64,000 nucleotides of DNA, from NCBI GenBank assembly GCA_019009955.1, contig CM032233.1:17251001-17315000 (forward strand), given 5' to 3'. The translations under genes were made by a program, and so were the position numbers. The stretch is from Riptortus pedestris (taxonomy: Eukaryota > Arthropoda > Insecta > Hemiptera > Alydidae). Below, piece by piece: positions 34,144 through 45,651 of the stretch (position 1 is the first letter of the stretch; every line of letters begins with the position of its first letter). Under the pieces are notes generated by a model that had not been told where the DNA came from, searched no databases, and worked only from the letters and a program-made list of their open reading frames with translations.

Positions 34144-34596
34144 CTCGAATATTGTTATATACATTTATTCTCTATCTGGAATATTAACCGAGATATTTGA
34201 ATTTTTATGAAGTCTGTGGTCGGGTATAGTTTTGGATTAGGTCGGCCGTTTCCGTAACTGATCGGCTCAGGTGGAAGCTTCTTCTAACCTCTTGTCGTTT
34301 CTAACCTTACCTTACCTTCTTTACTTTGTGAGGTTTATGCAAATACGTTCTGTTCATCCGCCCCCTCCCTTCTTTGGTTCTTGGACTACTAAAATTTGAG
34401 TTATTAAAATATAAATTATTCTTACAATTCAGAAGCCGTTTCAGTTGGGAATTTATTTTAATTAACTGAAAGATTTCTCATTAGCGTTTGTATTTAATCA
34501 CGGTGGTGTTGTGTTACCAGTATGCAGATTTCTCTATTGTAAAACTTCACATGGGAAATCTGCTTAGTTTACGCAGCCCCTGCGTGACGGGCTTTT
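34144..34596 (+). mobile_element. H-element, 3' portion
   Basis: ATATTGTTATATACATTTAT to the hairpin end ACGCAGCCCCTGCGTGACGG. The AT tract and 5' end are absent; the LINE fragment lies at the break. Confidence 0.8.
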
Positions 34597-34862
34597 AGAA
34601 TTTTGAACCCCAATACCGAGAAATATTATGGAAATTCGCATTTTACGCATTTTATAATAACAATCCGTTGTGTTATTTTTAACTTAGGGTGTCAATATTT
34701 CAAAACGAAGCTAGGTAACTCACTAAACCCTTTCAACTTAAGCACATTTCCTATTACACGAATAGCTTAGATAATTTCGTCAGGGATTTATTCCGTTCAC
34801 CGGCAATATCAAATCTTTCTTTAATATCTACATTACTAAAAGATAATGCAAACGTGAGTACA
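34597..34862. other. No recognisable feature
   Basis: AT-rich spacer, nothing recognised. Confidence 0.4.
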
Positions 34863-34981
34863 TTTTGACAACTTCTGAGATCATTGGTTTCTACTGTAAG
34901 AAAGATTAGAATACTACTATAAGTTACGTCATGTATAAAACCCTAAAATCTATAAAGGCGAGATTACGACAAATTTACCGG
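34863..34981 (+). repeat. Unclassified repeat, copy 2
   Basis: Matches 29662-29779 (TTTTGACAACTTCTGAGATC to AATCTATAAAGGCGAGATTA). Confidence 0.55.
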
Positions 34982-35394
34982 TTAAAAAAATAAAAGACGC
35001 TAATTCTGATGAGGTAATACGTTTTAAATATATATTCGCCAAAATTTAAAGGAAGCTATGTTAAAAAATGTGCTGTTTATGATGCCATATATCTCAATGC
35101 CAGGGCAGATAAGATAAACTCTATACAAGCTGAAGCTAACAATTAACATTATCCTGGTTGTGTCATTTAATAATCACAAAAAATGTTTGCTATGACTAAT
35201 AGTTTTTCCTATGTAAATATTTATATTTTGAAGAAACCGTGAAGCTTGTCACATTTTTAAGGTCTGAATATTACGCCATCCGATATTAGATATCTCTAGG
35301 CAAATTTATTTTGTATGAAATAAATGTTGAGCTACGAAAAAATGTATATCACAACAATTGTAGTGCATCAATAGCTTAACAATATTAGTTCTAT
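34982..35394. other. No recognisable gene
   Basis: AT-rich, nothing recognised. Confidence 0.4.
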
Positions 35395-36060
35395 AACATT
35401 TTTCGATTCGACTCAAAATTTTCCTCCCCAATAACCCTCCCTCCCACACAATTCCTGGTTTGATTTCAACCATTAACGACTATGAACTTTAGTGTCGAAA
35501 GTATGGAATAGATCAAATAAATAATTTAGAGTTAAGAACGCGAATTCTTAATTGATGCCGTCATTGCACACCGTATAGCATTTATCGCAATAAAAGTTCA
35601 ATGAAAAACATATTTGGTGTTTAAGGGGGGAAGTGGGGGGGGGGGTTACTGCAGGCTGAAAACTATGAAATACAAATATCACAGTTGGGGGCTCAGATTG
35701 GCCGTGTGAGTGAGTCTTAATCTCATTTGGTAAACCCAGAGTGACGAGTTCGATTCCCGCCTGGGCAAACAGGAATTTATTTAGCGACGGACTCATTAAA
35801 TAAAATCCTTAGTCCCACCCTGGCTAAGAAAAGAGAAAAAGGTGTTAACCTGTAGATAACCACTCACAATTAGCCATAGTAGTATAAAGTGGACGTAAAT
35901 AAAAAAATATCTCAGTTACGATACGAGATGCAAATTTTCAATCCGACGTATAATAACGAAGATGTTTGGAATTTTAGAAATCCACCCTTCCACTGGTTCG
36001 ATTTCAGCCATTAACGAACTTTCTCTTTAGTTTTCCATAAAATGTTTGTGTGTCTTGGTT
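35395..36060 (-). repeat. Diverged H-element segments, interrupted by a SINE
   Basis: Pieces such as ATAACATTTTTCGATTCGAC, CATTAACGACTATGAACTTT and, after the SINE, CAATCCGACGTATAATAACG are recognisable middle-region segments. No ends are preserved, and a G run lies at about 35635-35646. Confidence 0.6.
35687..35904 (+). mobile_element. tRNA-derived SINE, copy 2 (best copy)
   Basis: 218 bp. The tRNA-like head has a candidate A box around TTGGCCGTGTGAGTGAG and a clear B box GTTCGATTCCCGC at 35748-35760. The tRNA-unrelated body runs to AAGTGGACGTAAAT and an A-rich tail. A target-site duplication of 13 bp, AAATATCWCAGTT, lies at 35674-35686 and 35905-35917. The head looks like a serine/leucine-type tRNA, though this is only a visual impression. 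Confidence 0.85.
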
Positions 36061-36349
36061 AACATTGATCCTCTAGAGAGAAATTTTCGGAGACCGTAGG
36101 CTTAGGTGAGGAAACGTTAGAAAAAATGGCCAAAATACAAATAATTTGATTAATATACAAGTCACAAAAAAGTATAGGACAATTAAATACATCTACAACA
36201 ACATTATCAGCAAGGTTAATAATATAACATTTTTTGATTCAATGGAAAATTTTGCATTTTACTGCTCCGTCAAGGCTGTAGTATGCCTCCATACTGTGGC
36301 CTTGAGGTTACAGTCAAATGTTTAAAATAGAAATTTGTAGTCAACAAAT
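36061..36349. other. No recognisable feature
   Basis: AT-rich, with a possible diverged repeat scrap (AACATTATCAGCAAGGTTAA at 36210). Confidence 0.4.
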
Positions 36350-36807
36350 AAAAAGTCTCGCAGGGGCTGCGTAATCTAAGCAGATTTCCCACGTGAAGTT
36401 TTACAATAGAGAAATCTGCCTAATAACAAGTATTAGTAAGTAATCTCTAAACATATTCACAAGGGACGAACAGATACGGAAACGGACGCCCTAGCTCTCG
36501 GCTGAAAATCGCGAACATAGCCGACTCCTGCCGACCACACTCACAATGCAAATGGAAATATCTCTGTTAATATTAAGGATAGAAAATAAATGTATAGAAC
36601 AATATTTATAGTAAATTTAATTTGCAAAAAGATAGGTTCTATACAATATTTTGATCCAACTTGGAGATATTTTGAATTTTCAAAATCCCCCCTCCCACTG
36701 GTCCGATTTCAGCCATTAACGAACTTGATCTATCTATTTGCATAAAACGTTTAAATATCAAGTTTGGTAACGATCAAACAAAAATTGCGACCGCTAGAGC
36801 GATAACA

Positions 36808-36880
<73 letters not shown>

Positions 36881-37002
36881 AAACGGACCTTATTTTCTTC
36901 ATGTCCTGGGTAGGATCGATGGACATTTCAAGAAATGTTTCGAAAATCGTGTCATGAGTACGACCTCAATAGCTGATTTCCCTTAAGGGAAATCTGCTAA
37001 AA
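36350..37002 (-). mobile_element. H-element, complete
   Basis: AAAAAGTCTCGCAGGGGCTG to CCCTTAAGGGAAATCTGCTA and AAA. (AT)n at about 36810-36875. Its 5' end is fused directly to the next copy. Confidence 0.8.
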
Positions 37003-37085
37003 GTCCGTCTCGCAGGGCTGGGTAAACTAAGCGGATTTCTTACGTGCTGTATTTCATCTTACTATCTATTCTCTATTTTTCCCCT
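36999..37085 (-). repeat. H-element 3'-end fragment in head-to-tail junction
   Basis: AAAAGTCCGTCTCGCAGGGC follows CTGCTAAAA with the A run shared. It ends after about 85 bp. Confidence 0.75.
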
Positions 37086-37159
37086 GGTAAAAGGCCTGTG
37101 TAAGCAGAAATGGAAATGCACGCTGCAAGGGAGATATTTAGTGACTCACTTACTTTAAA

Positions 37160-37285
37160 AAAAGTCTGTCTCGCAGGGGCTGCGTAAACTAAACAGATTT
37201 CCCACGTGAAGTTTTACAGTCGAGAAATCTGCCCAATAACATCTGTAGTAGTAAGGGATCTCTAAACCTATTCACGAGGGACAAT
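37160..37285 (-). mobile_element. H-element split by tandem Helitrons: 3' part
   Basis: AAAGTCTGTCTCGCAGGGGC to TTCACGAGGGACAATATAT. (AT)n 37285-37308 leads to the Helitron array, and the 5' part is at 40388. Confidence 0.8.
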
Positions 37286-37308
37286 ATATATATATATATA
37301 TATATATA

Positions 37309-38303
37309 CTAGCTCAGATACCCGGCTTCGCCCGGGAATTCATTTGCGGCTGGATGGTGATGGTATTCTTTGGCAAGGCTTTACTTTGCACAATATTTAG
37401 ACATTTACCCTTCCCAGTGTTTAGGGTTAATACCCGTCGTTTCTGTGGATTTGATAATACTAAAATTAATTTTTTATGTAAGACTTCACTGTCCTCGATA
37501 TTTTCATATTTCCCGTTTCCTGTGCATTATGCATAGATTTAAGTTATTAAGGACAAAATATTATAATTTGAATTAATTTTTCCAGGTGAGGTACCTGATA
37601 GTTCATATTGAAAAGAATTGTTGAGCATATTTCTCTAAATAACAAAATAAACAACTTTTATTATGTGCATATTTGCCGAAACCCCAATAGGAAACGAAAT
37701 ATCACTATTTTTAATTTCAGGCCTCCCTTATAACCCCCACTTCTGCCCGTCCCTAGAAATGTTAATATGGCTTATTATAAGGAAGGCGTTAGTACTAATA
37801 CACATACCCAGTGTTTTATTTAGCTCGGTTGAGTGTTTTGTGCTAAATAAAATTGTGGACTCCCGCTATAGCTTATAGCGTATAACTCATTTATGCTTCC
37901 GTATACGGCAAAAGTGCATAAAACAAAAGTTATTCTAAATAACAAAATAAACAACTTTTGTTATGTGCATATTTGCCGAAAAACCAATAGGAAACGAAAT
38001 ATTGCTATTTTTAATTTCAGGTCTCCCTTATAACCCCCACTCCTGTTCGTCTTAGAGAATATTAATATAGCCTAAAGTCTAAGTTGGGCTAGTAGTAATA
38101 TACATACCAAGTTTCATAAAATTCGGGTCAGCCGTTTATGCGTGAAAAGGTAACAAACAAACAAACAAATAAACAAACAAACAGACACCAAAGAAACAAA
38201 ATGCAGTTATGGTGTCTATGACATGTGAAACGAAAAGTTATCGTGAAATTTCGCGAAAAAAATCAATGTACAGACAGAGGTTACAATTTTATATATATAT
38301 AGA
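37309..38303 (-). mobile_element. Helitron, first of a tandem array
   Basis: Reverse-strand CTAG at 37309-37312, hairpin ACCCGGCTTCGCCCGGG, two tandem units, (CAAA)n near 38152, and the 5' TC end at 38302-38303. Confidence 0.85.
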
Positions 38304-38304
38304 T

Positions 38305-39020
38305 AACTCATTTATGCTTCCGTATACGGCAAAAGTGCATATATCAAAAGTTACTCTAAATAACAAAATAAACAACTTTTGTTATGTGCATATTTGCTGA
38401 AAAAGCAATAGGAAACGAAATATCGCTATTTTTAATTTCAGGCCTGCCTTATAACCCCCACTCCTGCCCGTCCCTAGAATTGTTAGTATGGCTTATTATA
38501 AGGAAATCGTTAGTATTAATTCACATAGCGAGTTTGGTTTAGTTCGGTTGAGTCTTTTGTGCCAAATAAAATTATGGACACCCGCTATAGTTTTTAGCGT
38601 ATAACTCATTTATAATTCTGTTTACGTCAAAAGTGCATATAACAAAAGTTACTCTAAATTACAAAATAAACAACATTTGTTATTACATATTTGCTGAAAA
38701 AAACAATAGGAAACGAAATATCGCTATTTTTAATTTCAGGCCTCCCTTATAACCCCCACTCCTGTTCGTCTTAGAGAATATTAATATAGCCTAAAGTCTA
38801 AGTTGGGCTAGTAGTAATATACATACCAAGTTTCATAAAATTCGGTTCAGCCGTTTATGCGTGAAAAGGTAACAAACAAACAAACAAACAAATAAACAAA
38901 CAAACAAACAAACAGACACCAAAGAAACAAAATGCAGTTATGGTGTCAATGACATGTGAAACGAAAAGTTATCGTGAAATTTCGCGAAAAAAATCAATGT
39001 ACAGACAGAGGTTACAATTT
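38305..39020 (-). mobile_element. Helitron lacking its 3' end
   Basis: Directly follows the previous copy, starting inside a tandem unit (AACTCATTTATGCTTCCGTA), and runs to AGGTTACAATTTTATATATA. It carries two to three units but no hairpin or CTAG end of its own. Confidence 0.8.
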
Positions 39021-39030
39021 TATATATATA

Positions 39031-40328
39031 CTAGCTGAGATACCCGGCTTCGCTCGGGAATTCATTTGGGGCTGAATGTTGGTGGTATATTTTTGGCAAG
39101 GCTTTACTTAGCACAATATTATGACATTTACCCGTCACAGTGTTTAGGGTTAACACCCGTCGTTTATGTGGATTTGTTAATAATAAAATTATTTTTTTAT
39201 GCAAGACTTCACTGTTCTGCATATTGTCATATTTCCCGTTTCCTGTGCATTATGCATAGATTTGAATTATTAATGAGAAAATATTGACATACATTTGAAT
39301 AAATTTTTTCATTTGAGGTACCTGGTAGTTCATATTGAAAAGAAGTGTTGAGAAAATTTCTCTAAATAACAAATTAAACAACTTTTGTTATTTGCATATT
39401 TGCCGAAACCCCAATAGGAAATCACTATTTTAATTTCAGGCCTCCCTTACAACTCCCACTCCTGCCCGTCCCTAGAAATAGTATGGCTTATTATAAGGAA
39501 GGCGTTAGTGCTAATTCAAATACCGAGTTTGGTTTACTTCGGTTGAGTCTTTTGTGCCAAATAAAATTGTGGACTCCCGCTATAGGTTTTAGCGTATAAC
39601 TCATTTATACTTCAGTATACAGCAAAAGTGCATATAACAAAAGTTACTTTAAATAATAAAACGAATAACTTTTGTTATGTGCATATTTGTTGAAAAAGCA
39701 ATAGGAAACGAAATATCGCTATTTTTAATTTCAGGCTTTCCATATAACCCCCACTCCTGCCCGTCCCTAGAAATGTTAGTATGGCTTATTATAAGGAAGG
39801 CGTTAGTACTAATTCAAATACCGAGTTTGGTTTAGTTCGGTTGAGTCTTTTGTGCCATATAAAATAGTTCACTTCCTCTATAGGTTTTAGCGTATATCTC
39901 GTTTATAACTCGGTATACGACGAAAGTGTATATAACAAAAGTTACTCTAAATAACAAAATAAACAACTATTGTTATGTGCATATTTGCCGAAAAAACCAA
40001 TAGGAATCGAAATATGGCTATTTTTAATTTCTGGCTTCCCTTATAGCCCCCACTCCTGTTCGTCTCAGAGGATATTAATATAGCCTAAAGTCTAAGTTGG
40101 GCTAGTAGTAATATACATACCAAGTTTCATAAAATTCGGTTCAGCCGTTTATGCGTGAAAAGGTAACAAACAAACAAACAAACAAATAAACAAACAAACA
40201 AACAAACAGACACCAAAGAAACAAAATGCAGTTATGGTGTCTATGACATGTGAAACGAAAAGTTATCGTGAAATTTCGTGAAAAAAATCAATGTACAGAC
40301 AGAGGTTACAATTTTATATATATATAGA
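39031..40328 (-). mobile_element. Helitron, third of the tandem array
   Basis: CTAG at 39031-39034 with hairpin ACCCGGCTTCGCTCGGG. Three tandem units, (CAAA)n near 40168, and a 5' TC end at about 40327-40328. All three array members point the same way. Confidence 0.85.
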
Positions 40329-40329
40329 T

Positions 40330-40387
<58 letters not shown>

Positions 40388-40396
<9 letters not shown>

Positions 40397-40478
40397 TCGA
40401 TGGACATTTGAAGAAATTTTTCGAAACTCGCGTCATGAGTACGACGTCAATAGCTGATTTCCCTGGAATCTGCTAAAA
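40388..40478 (-). mobile_element. H-element split by tandem Helitrons: 5' part
   Basis: GGGTAGGATCGATGGACATT to TTTCCCTGGAATCTGCTAAA after (AT)n 40329-40387. It completes the copy begun at 37160. Confidence 0.8.
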
Positions 40479-41097
40479 AGCTGATTTAGTAAGGAAAAAT
40501 ACTTCATTCTTGTGGCAGTTTTAGTTTTTTATTAAATACACATTTGTACGCTAATTTGTAATAACAAAATGAACCTTTGTCAATTTGTTAACACCTGAAT
40601 ACACTTTTTTTAGGTTGCTTAGAGCATTTACCGGCTTAGTAGTGCCTGTTAGTCAGAACTGTTTGTTAAAATGTAAACTTGCTTCTCAGATACAACACGC
40701 GGTAACTAATGCAACTTCATGCATATGAGCATTAATTTTCATTTACATCTATACAAGTTCGACAATTTGTTTGTTACTCTCCCCCAGCTTCCTCTTTACT
40801 TCTTATTTAATATATGTAACGAGAAGAGGACAATAAGGATAAGAGACGGCCTGAATGGAGAGCTAATTGGCCGTGGCCTGGTGCTTAGCCTGGGGAAGAC
40901 CCACACGGCAATAGATGTTGAAAAAAAAGTAGGGGGTCTCCCCTGCCTTTCCCCAGCACAGACAACTGGCACCATTCCAAACTCGCCCACTTATACCATG
41001 GTTCAAAGCATTAAAACAATTAAATAATTATTCAGAATATACATTGATTCTTTGCCTCAACTATTAGGCCCTGTTTTTAAATGAAGGGGCCCGACTA
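40479..41097. other. No confident gene
   Basis: A 102-codon + frame (40719-41027) and an overlapping - frame cover a GC-richer patch (40830-41000). Neither resembles a family I know and no splice or start context stands out. Confidence 0.3.
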
Positions 41098-41215
41098 TAG
41101 CAGATTTCTCTTATGGGAAATCGGCCAGTGAGATTGTTACTGATTACGCAATTTGTCTTCAATCCTACCCAATAGACTGCTAAAATGAGGACTTTCGAAT
41201 ATCAATATATATAAT
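41098..41215 (+). repeat. H-element 5' fragment, decayed
   Basis: AGCAGATTTCTCTTATGGGA to GAGGACTTTCGAATATC. Confidence 0.6.
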
Positions 41216-41382
41216 CTACATATTTACAGAAAGTTTGGCCATGGCAGGTGAAAAATAAAACTTCTACCCCTTCGGTACTTGTTATTTCTCTCCAATGCGT
41301 TTGGAGCAATGGCTTTTTATTAATGGACTCCTTTCCTGCTTAATTAGTTTAGACATCAAGGCTTTTTAATTCCAATGAATAT
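41216..41382. other. No recognisable feature
   Basis: AT-rich spacer before the inverted array. Confidence 0.4.
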
Positions 41383-41875
41383 TAAATTAAATCAATTTTT
41401 AATTCCATATCGAAAATAACTAGATTGGTTGAACTACAACAGGGAATTAATTAAGAAGGGTTGAAGTTAATTTTAAAAATCTAATTGACTAGGCAAACCT
41501 TCTTAATTAATTCCCTGTTGTAGTAGAACCAATCTAGATATTTTGAATATAGAATAAAAATTAAATTAACTAATATATTAACTGATGTTAAAACTTAATT
41601 AGCGTGGTCACCAAGTTTTTCTAACATCACTTAATATATTAATTAATTAAATTTTTAATTCTATATTCAAAATATCTAGATTGGTTGAACTACAACAGGG
41701 AATTAGTTATGTAGGGTTAGCGAGTCAATTACACTTTTAAAATTGACTTGTCAACCTTAATTAATTCCCTGTCGTACTTCAACCAATCTAGATATTTTGA
41801 ATATAGAATAAAATTTTAAATGAATTAATATATCAACTGATGTTAAAAAAAAAAAAACATGGTGACTACACTAAT
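41383..41875. repeat. Alternating inverted-repeat array (fold-back element)
   Basis: One arm, P, contains CTAGATTGGTTGAACTACAA and CAGGGAATTA. It occurs as P (41383-41460), inverted P (41497-41570), P again (41645-41705) and inverted P (41756-41820). Between the two pairs a second palindrome, Q (TAATATATTAACTGATGTTA and its inverse), spans 41566-41649, and a third Q arm follows at about 41825-41845. A segment near GCGTGGTCACC (41602-41612) returns inverted as GGTGACTACAC at 41861-41871. The whole behaves as a unit of about 120 bp repeated in alternating orientation. No coding sequence. Confidence 0.8.
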
Positions 41876-41935
41876 TATGTATTAACCCTTGTTAAGAAGC
41901 TTTTGTAAGCATGTGCATGCTTTTCTTCCTTATAA

Positions 41936-42120
41936 CAGATTTCCCCCATTGAGGTCGTATTCATGGCGCGATTTTCGAAACATTTCTTCAAATGTCCATC
42001 GATGGTGCCCAGGAGATGACGAAAATGAGGTCCGCTGAAATATATATATATATATTTATAACGCTCTTGCGGTCGCAATTTTTGTCTGATCGTTACCAAG
42101 CTTGTTATTTCGTTCGTTTA
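41936..42120 (+). repeat. H-element 5' fragment with short AT tract
   Basis: AACAGATTTCCCCCATTGAG to GATCGTTACCAAGCTTGTTA. Confidence 0.7.
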
Positions 42121-42724
42121 TCTACGTTCAGCGTTTAAAAAAGTTTTTATGTGTGGAATAATAAGAAATGAATTAATTTTGAAAGCAAATTAATAGTCTA
42201 TTCATGAAAACACTCTGTTTTACTGTTACATTTAATATTTTTATTTTATTTATTTGTTGTATCGCTTACCTAAATATTGCATTTTGCTATCGAGATCTCG
42301 AGCCTAACTATGAACATTAAGAAGAAAAAAAAGAAAAAAGAAAGAGTTTGACAAAAATTTGCAGTCTTCTTCTGAGAATAGTGCAAAGATATCTAATCAG
42401 AAATAAAAGCTTGACCACGGTGTATATAAATGTCTTCCATTAAAACGAACATGTTAAAAATTCTATTCAAACGTTTACTCAACGGGCTTTTTACACATCA
42501 TGATAAATGTGTTTATGATAAAATTGATGCCGTTTTCTACCTAGCAATAAAGCTTTTGAAATACTATTGTAATGTTGCAGAATAAAATAACCATAGGGGT
42601 TACAGAAAAATGCTATTCTTATGAAAAATGAACACATGAATTTAAACAAAAAAATGACGACAATAATGATTTAAATGTTTCAAACTGACTTGTACTGTTG
42701 TTTTTGACCCAAACATGAAAGAAA
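42121..42724. other. No recognisable gene
   Basis: AT-rich, nothing recognised. Confidence 0.4.
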
Positions 42725-42815
42725 GACGTCCGACACGCAGTGCTGCAGTAAATTTCTTCAAATGTCCATCGATCCTACCCAAGAGATGACGAAAATGAGG
42801 TCCGTTCAAAAAATA

Positions 42816-42876
<61 letters not shown>

Positions 42877-43315
42877 CTGTCTGTTAACACTCTAGTGGTC
42901 GCAATTTTTGTTTGATCTTTCCCAAACTCGATATTTAATCGTTTTATGTAAAAAGAAAGATCAAGTTCGTTAACGGCGAAATCGGCTTAGGTCTTGGACT
43001 ACTAAAATCTGAGTTATTAAAATATAAATTATTCTGATTCATTATAAATTGCAGTACTAGATATAGTAAATAGTTTGCAATAAGGTAAATGTGTTATATT
43101 CAGATATATATCAGTAATTGTTTTTCTGTCCGGTGCAGAATATCTGTCTATCTGTTCAGCTCTCGGTGGTTGGCAGACCTATTCGTTTACAATTCAGAAG
43201 TCGTTTCCTTTGGGAGCTTATTAAAATTAAGTGAAAGATTTTTCACGGTGGTGTTTTAGAACTTCAAGTGGGAAATCTGCTTAGTTTACTCAGCCGCTGC
43301 GTGACGGACATTTTT
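42725..43315 (+). mobile_element. H-element with chimeric 5' end
   Basis: A short - sense hairpin end (GTCCGACACGCAGTGCTGCA, 42728-42750) is joined to + sense TTCTTCAAATGTCCATCGAT. An AT tract (42813-42868), the middle region and a normal 3' end at GACGGACATTTTT follow. Confidence 0.7.
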
Positions 43316-43384
43316 GAATTCTGTCAAATTGTCTTCAAAATACTAAAATTGCTAGACTATTCAACAATAAACCAGTTATTAGTA

Positions 43385-43448
43385 GAGAGAGAGAGAGAGA
43401 GACAGAGAGAGGGAGACAGAGAGAGGGAGAGAGGGAGAGGGAGAGGGA

Positions 43449-43494
<46 letters not shown>

Positions 43495-43502
43495 AGGGGA
43501 AG
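43385..43502. repeat. (GA)n-rich microsatellite
   Basis: Imperfect GA/GGGA repeat. The arginine/glutamate-rich open frame here is a repeat translation. Confidence 0.9.
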
Positions 43503-43589
43503 AGCAAGTGTATATTTAACAGTTTGGACAAGTAGGATGTATTGATAAAATGCTAGTCAAATATTATACAGACTATAATCTTTGTTTGA

Positions 43590-43850
43590 CAGATGTCAAG
43601 ATGTATTATGGGGTTGCACAATATGGATGATTGACAATAGAAGGCGGAATTACTGCTCCGTTCTTCATTGGATCTATTAGTGGGCTAATGGTAGTGACTA
43701 CACTCCATTCTTTCCAGTGTTAGGATCTTTTCATTTCCATGCTATCATTGCGAGGATAATCCAAGACTATTAAGCTGGTGACCCTACCCTTCAATATGGC
43801 CTTCTTTGTATGGTTAACAGGACACGTGCTGAAGGCACGACGTATCCTTC
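43590..43850 (+). pseudogene. Possible transposase fossil (mariner/Tc1-like)
   Basis: Reading across stops and shifts, IEGGITAPFFIGSISGLM (about 43638-43690) and FNMAFFVWLTGHVLKAR (about 43792-43842) recall two motifs of insect mariner/Tc1-type transposases: the GPFF block and the final DFFLWG block. The residues that would be catalytic aspartates are not preserved, and no terminal repeats were found. This is a weak call on pattern alone. Confidence 0.25.
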
Positions 43851-45650
43851 AACTATACCAGTAACCCGGAAAGGTTATTACTTGCCCTATAGCTTCTCAC
43901 GTTTAATTTCTTAAGTAAATGCTGGCCAGTTCTCCTATTATCTTAATCCCATTGTTATTATCTAAAGTATAAAACTTGTATTACAAAAAGTGACTTCATC
44001 ATTGATACGAATTCAAACAAGATCGAAGCATTTCGATTTTGTTAGATTAAGATAAAGTGATACTTTAATTTTGTTAAGGATGTCACTCGAATGTCCCAAA
44101 AACAAAACAAAACTAAAGAAAAGTATTTAGCTTTATCGTATAGGCAAAAAGAAGATTTTGCATTTGTTAATTACACAACTGCAGAGGGAGACCTTGGCAG
44201 CGATGACCACTCGTTTTCCTTGAAGCTATCTAACGGCTGGGTTGAAAGATGCTCTAAATTTTACTCTAGAACAAAAAGTAGTTATAAAATAGAATTCTTT
44301 GTCCCATTAGCCAGCGTAAGCACAAAATGAAATTTTTGAATAAAAATAGTAGAATTTTTACTTTCCAGAAAAATTGTAGTATTCAGTTTTAAACAGACTT
44401 ATCCGTTTTTGCATTCCGTGGACGTATTTTGACTAGTTTCGACGGGAGGTCTTTATTTGAGTATCGTACATAACTCAAAAACGGCTAAGCTTATGAAGGT
44501 TGATGAAAAAATAGCTACGCTTGCAATGTAACTAATCTTAGAATTTTGCAATTTCATATTTAATAGCATTAAGTTGTGCATCTCCCCTTTTGATCGAAAT
44601 CTACTAAGAATTGGGGTGGGAAGGGTTTAAAGGAGGGGGGATGCGAAAATAAAAAAAATCGAATTCCTCTGTGCTTACTGGAGATACAGTAGATTTGCAT
44701 AGAACTTACTTTGTTTATTATAAAATGTTCCATACATTATATGCTATTAATTCTATTAGTTTTTGAGCCGATGTACATGAACGGAGGTATTGTATATCAC
44801 TTTCAAATGGCATAATTTTATATGAAAAGTTGTAAAATATGTATTTAATGTAATAAGAGTATATGGAAGTCATGTCGTGTCCAAATCGGATATGTGATTC
44901 CCTAAAACTGTATTTCATGAATCCACAGTCAGAATTACAAGTAATTCGTCAAGGATTTGCAACCCAACAAGTTATTGAATAGTTACTCGCAAACCAAAGA
45001 ATTGTCGATTTCAGTATTGAATGATCTGGAAGATCAAATGCAGCGGCTGCCAGTCTGTCATTAGAAACACACATGAGCTAGTATCGTAAGAGTACCAGGT
45101 TGGTTGTAGAGGCCTAGGTCCTATAGTTCAAATCTTTAGGAGTGTATATTCATGCGTTATCAGACTTACTATCAGGACAGATTTCCTCATTGACCTTGCA
45201 TATCAAATGAGTAAATGAAATATTTTTTTTTTTTTTATGCAACAATCACTGAAACCTCACAAAACGAATAAGCAGGTGGTGACGAAAATATGTGCAGATT
45301 ATATTATCTGCTAGGTATATTAAATAAACATTACATAGTGCTCTTATCTTTCTTTCTTCTTGCCTGACTGATAAAACGTTCGTGCATGCGATAACACATT
45401 CATCAACAACATTAATACGCACAAATCGGAATTCCACGTTGTATTTTATTTAGAAGACTAATTAATTTATGTCAGAGGAAGCCAAAAAGAGATTTTGGTA
45501 TTATATGTGTGTTTTCGTAAATGTTACTAATATACAGCATAATTTTAGTGTTGACATATTTCGATTAAGAGGGGCTATTAATGGTGCAACTTTTCTAAAT
45601 TTTCTTCAAATGTCGATCTCACTTAGTAGATGAAATTAATTCAATGTACA
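43851..45650. other. No recognisable gene
   Basis: Mostly AT-rich. A 79-codon frame (44091-44330) has no known domain. A possible tRNA-like patch near 45080-45150 with GTTCAAATCT was not strong enough to call. A T run lies at about 45222-45236. Confidence 0.4.
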
Positions 45651-45651
45651 C

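Noticed and set aside
40719..41027. 102-codon frame as a host gene
   Set aside because: No family resemblance, overlapping frame on the other strand, no start or splice context.
43268..43519. Arg/Glu-rich open frame
   Set aside because: Produced by the (GA)n repeat.
45070..45150. tRNA-like or SINE-like patch with GTTCAAATCT and a downstream T run
   Set aside because: No credible cloverleaf, A box or second copy in the window.
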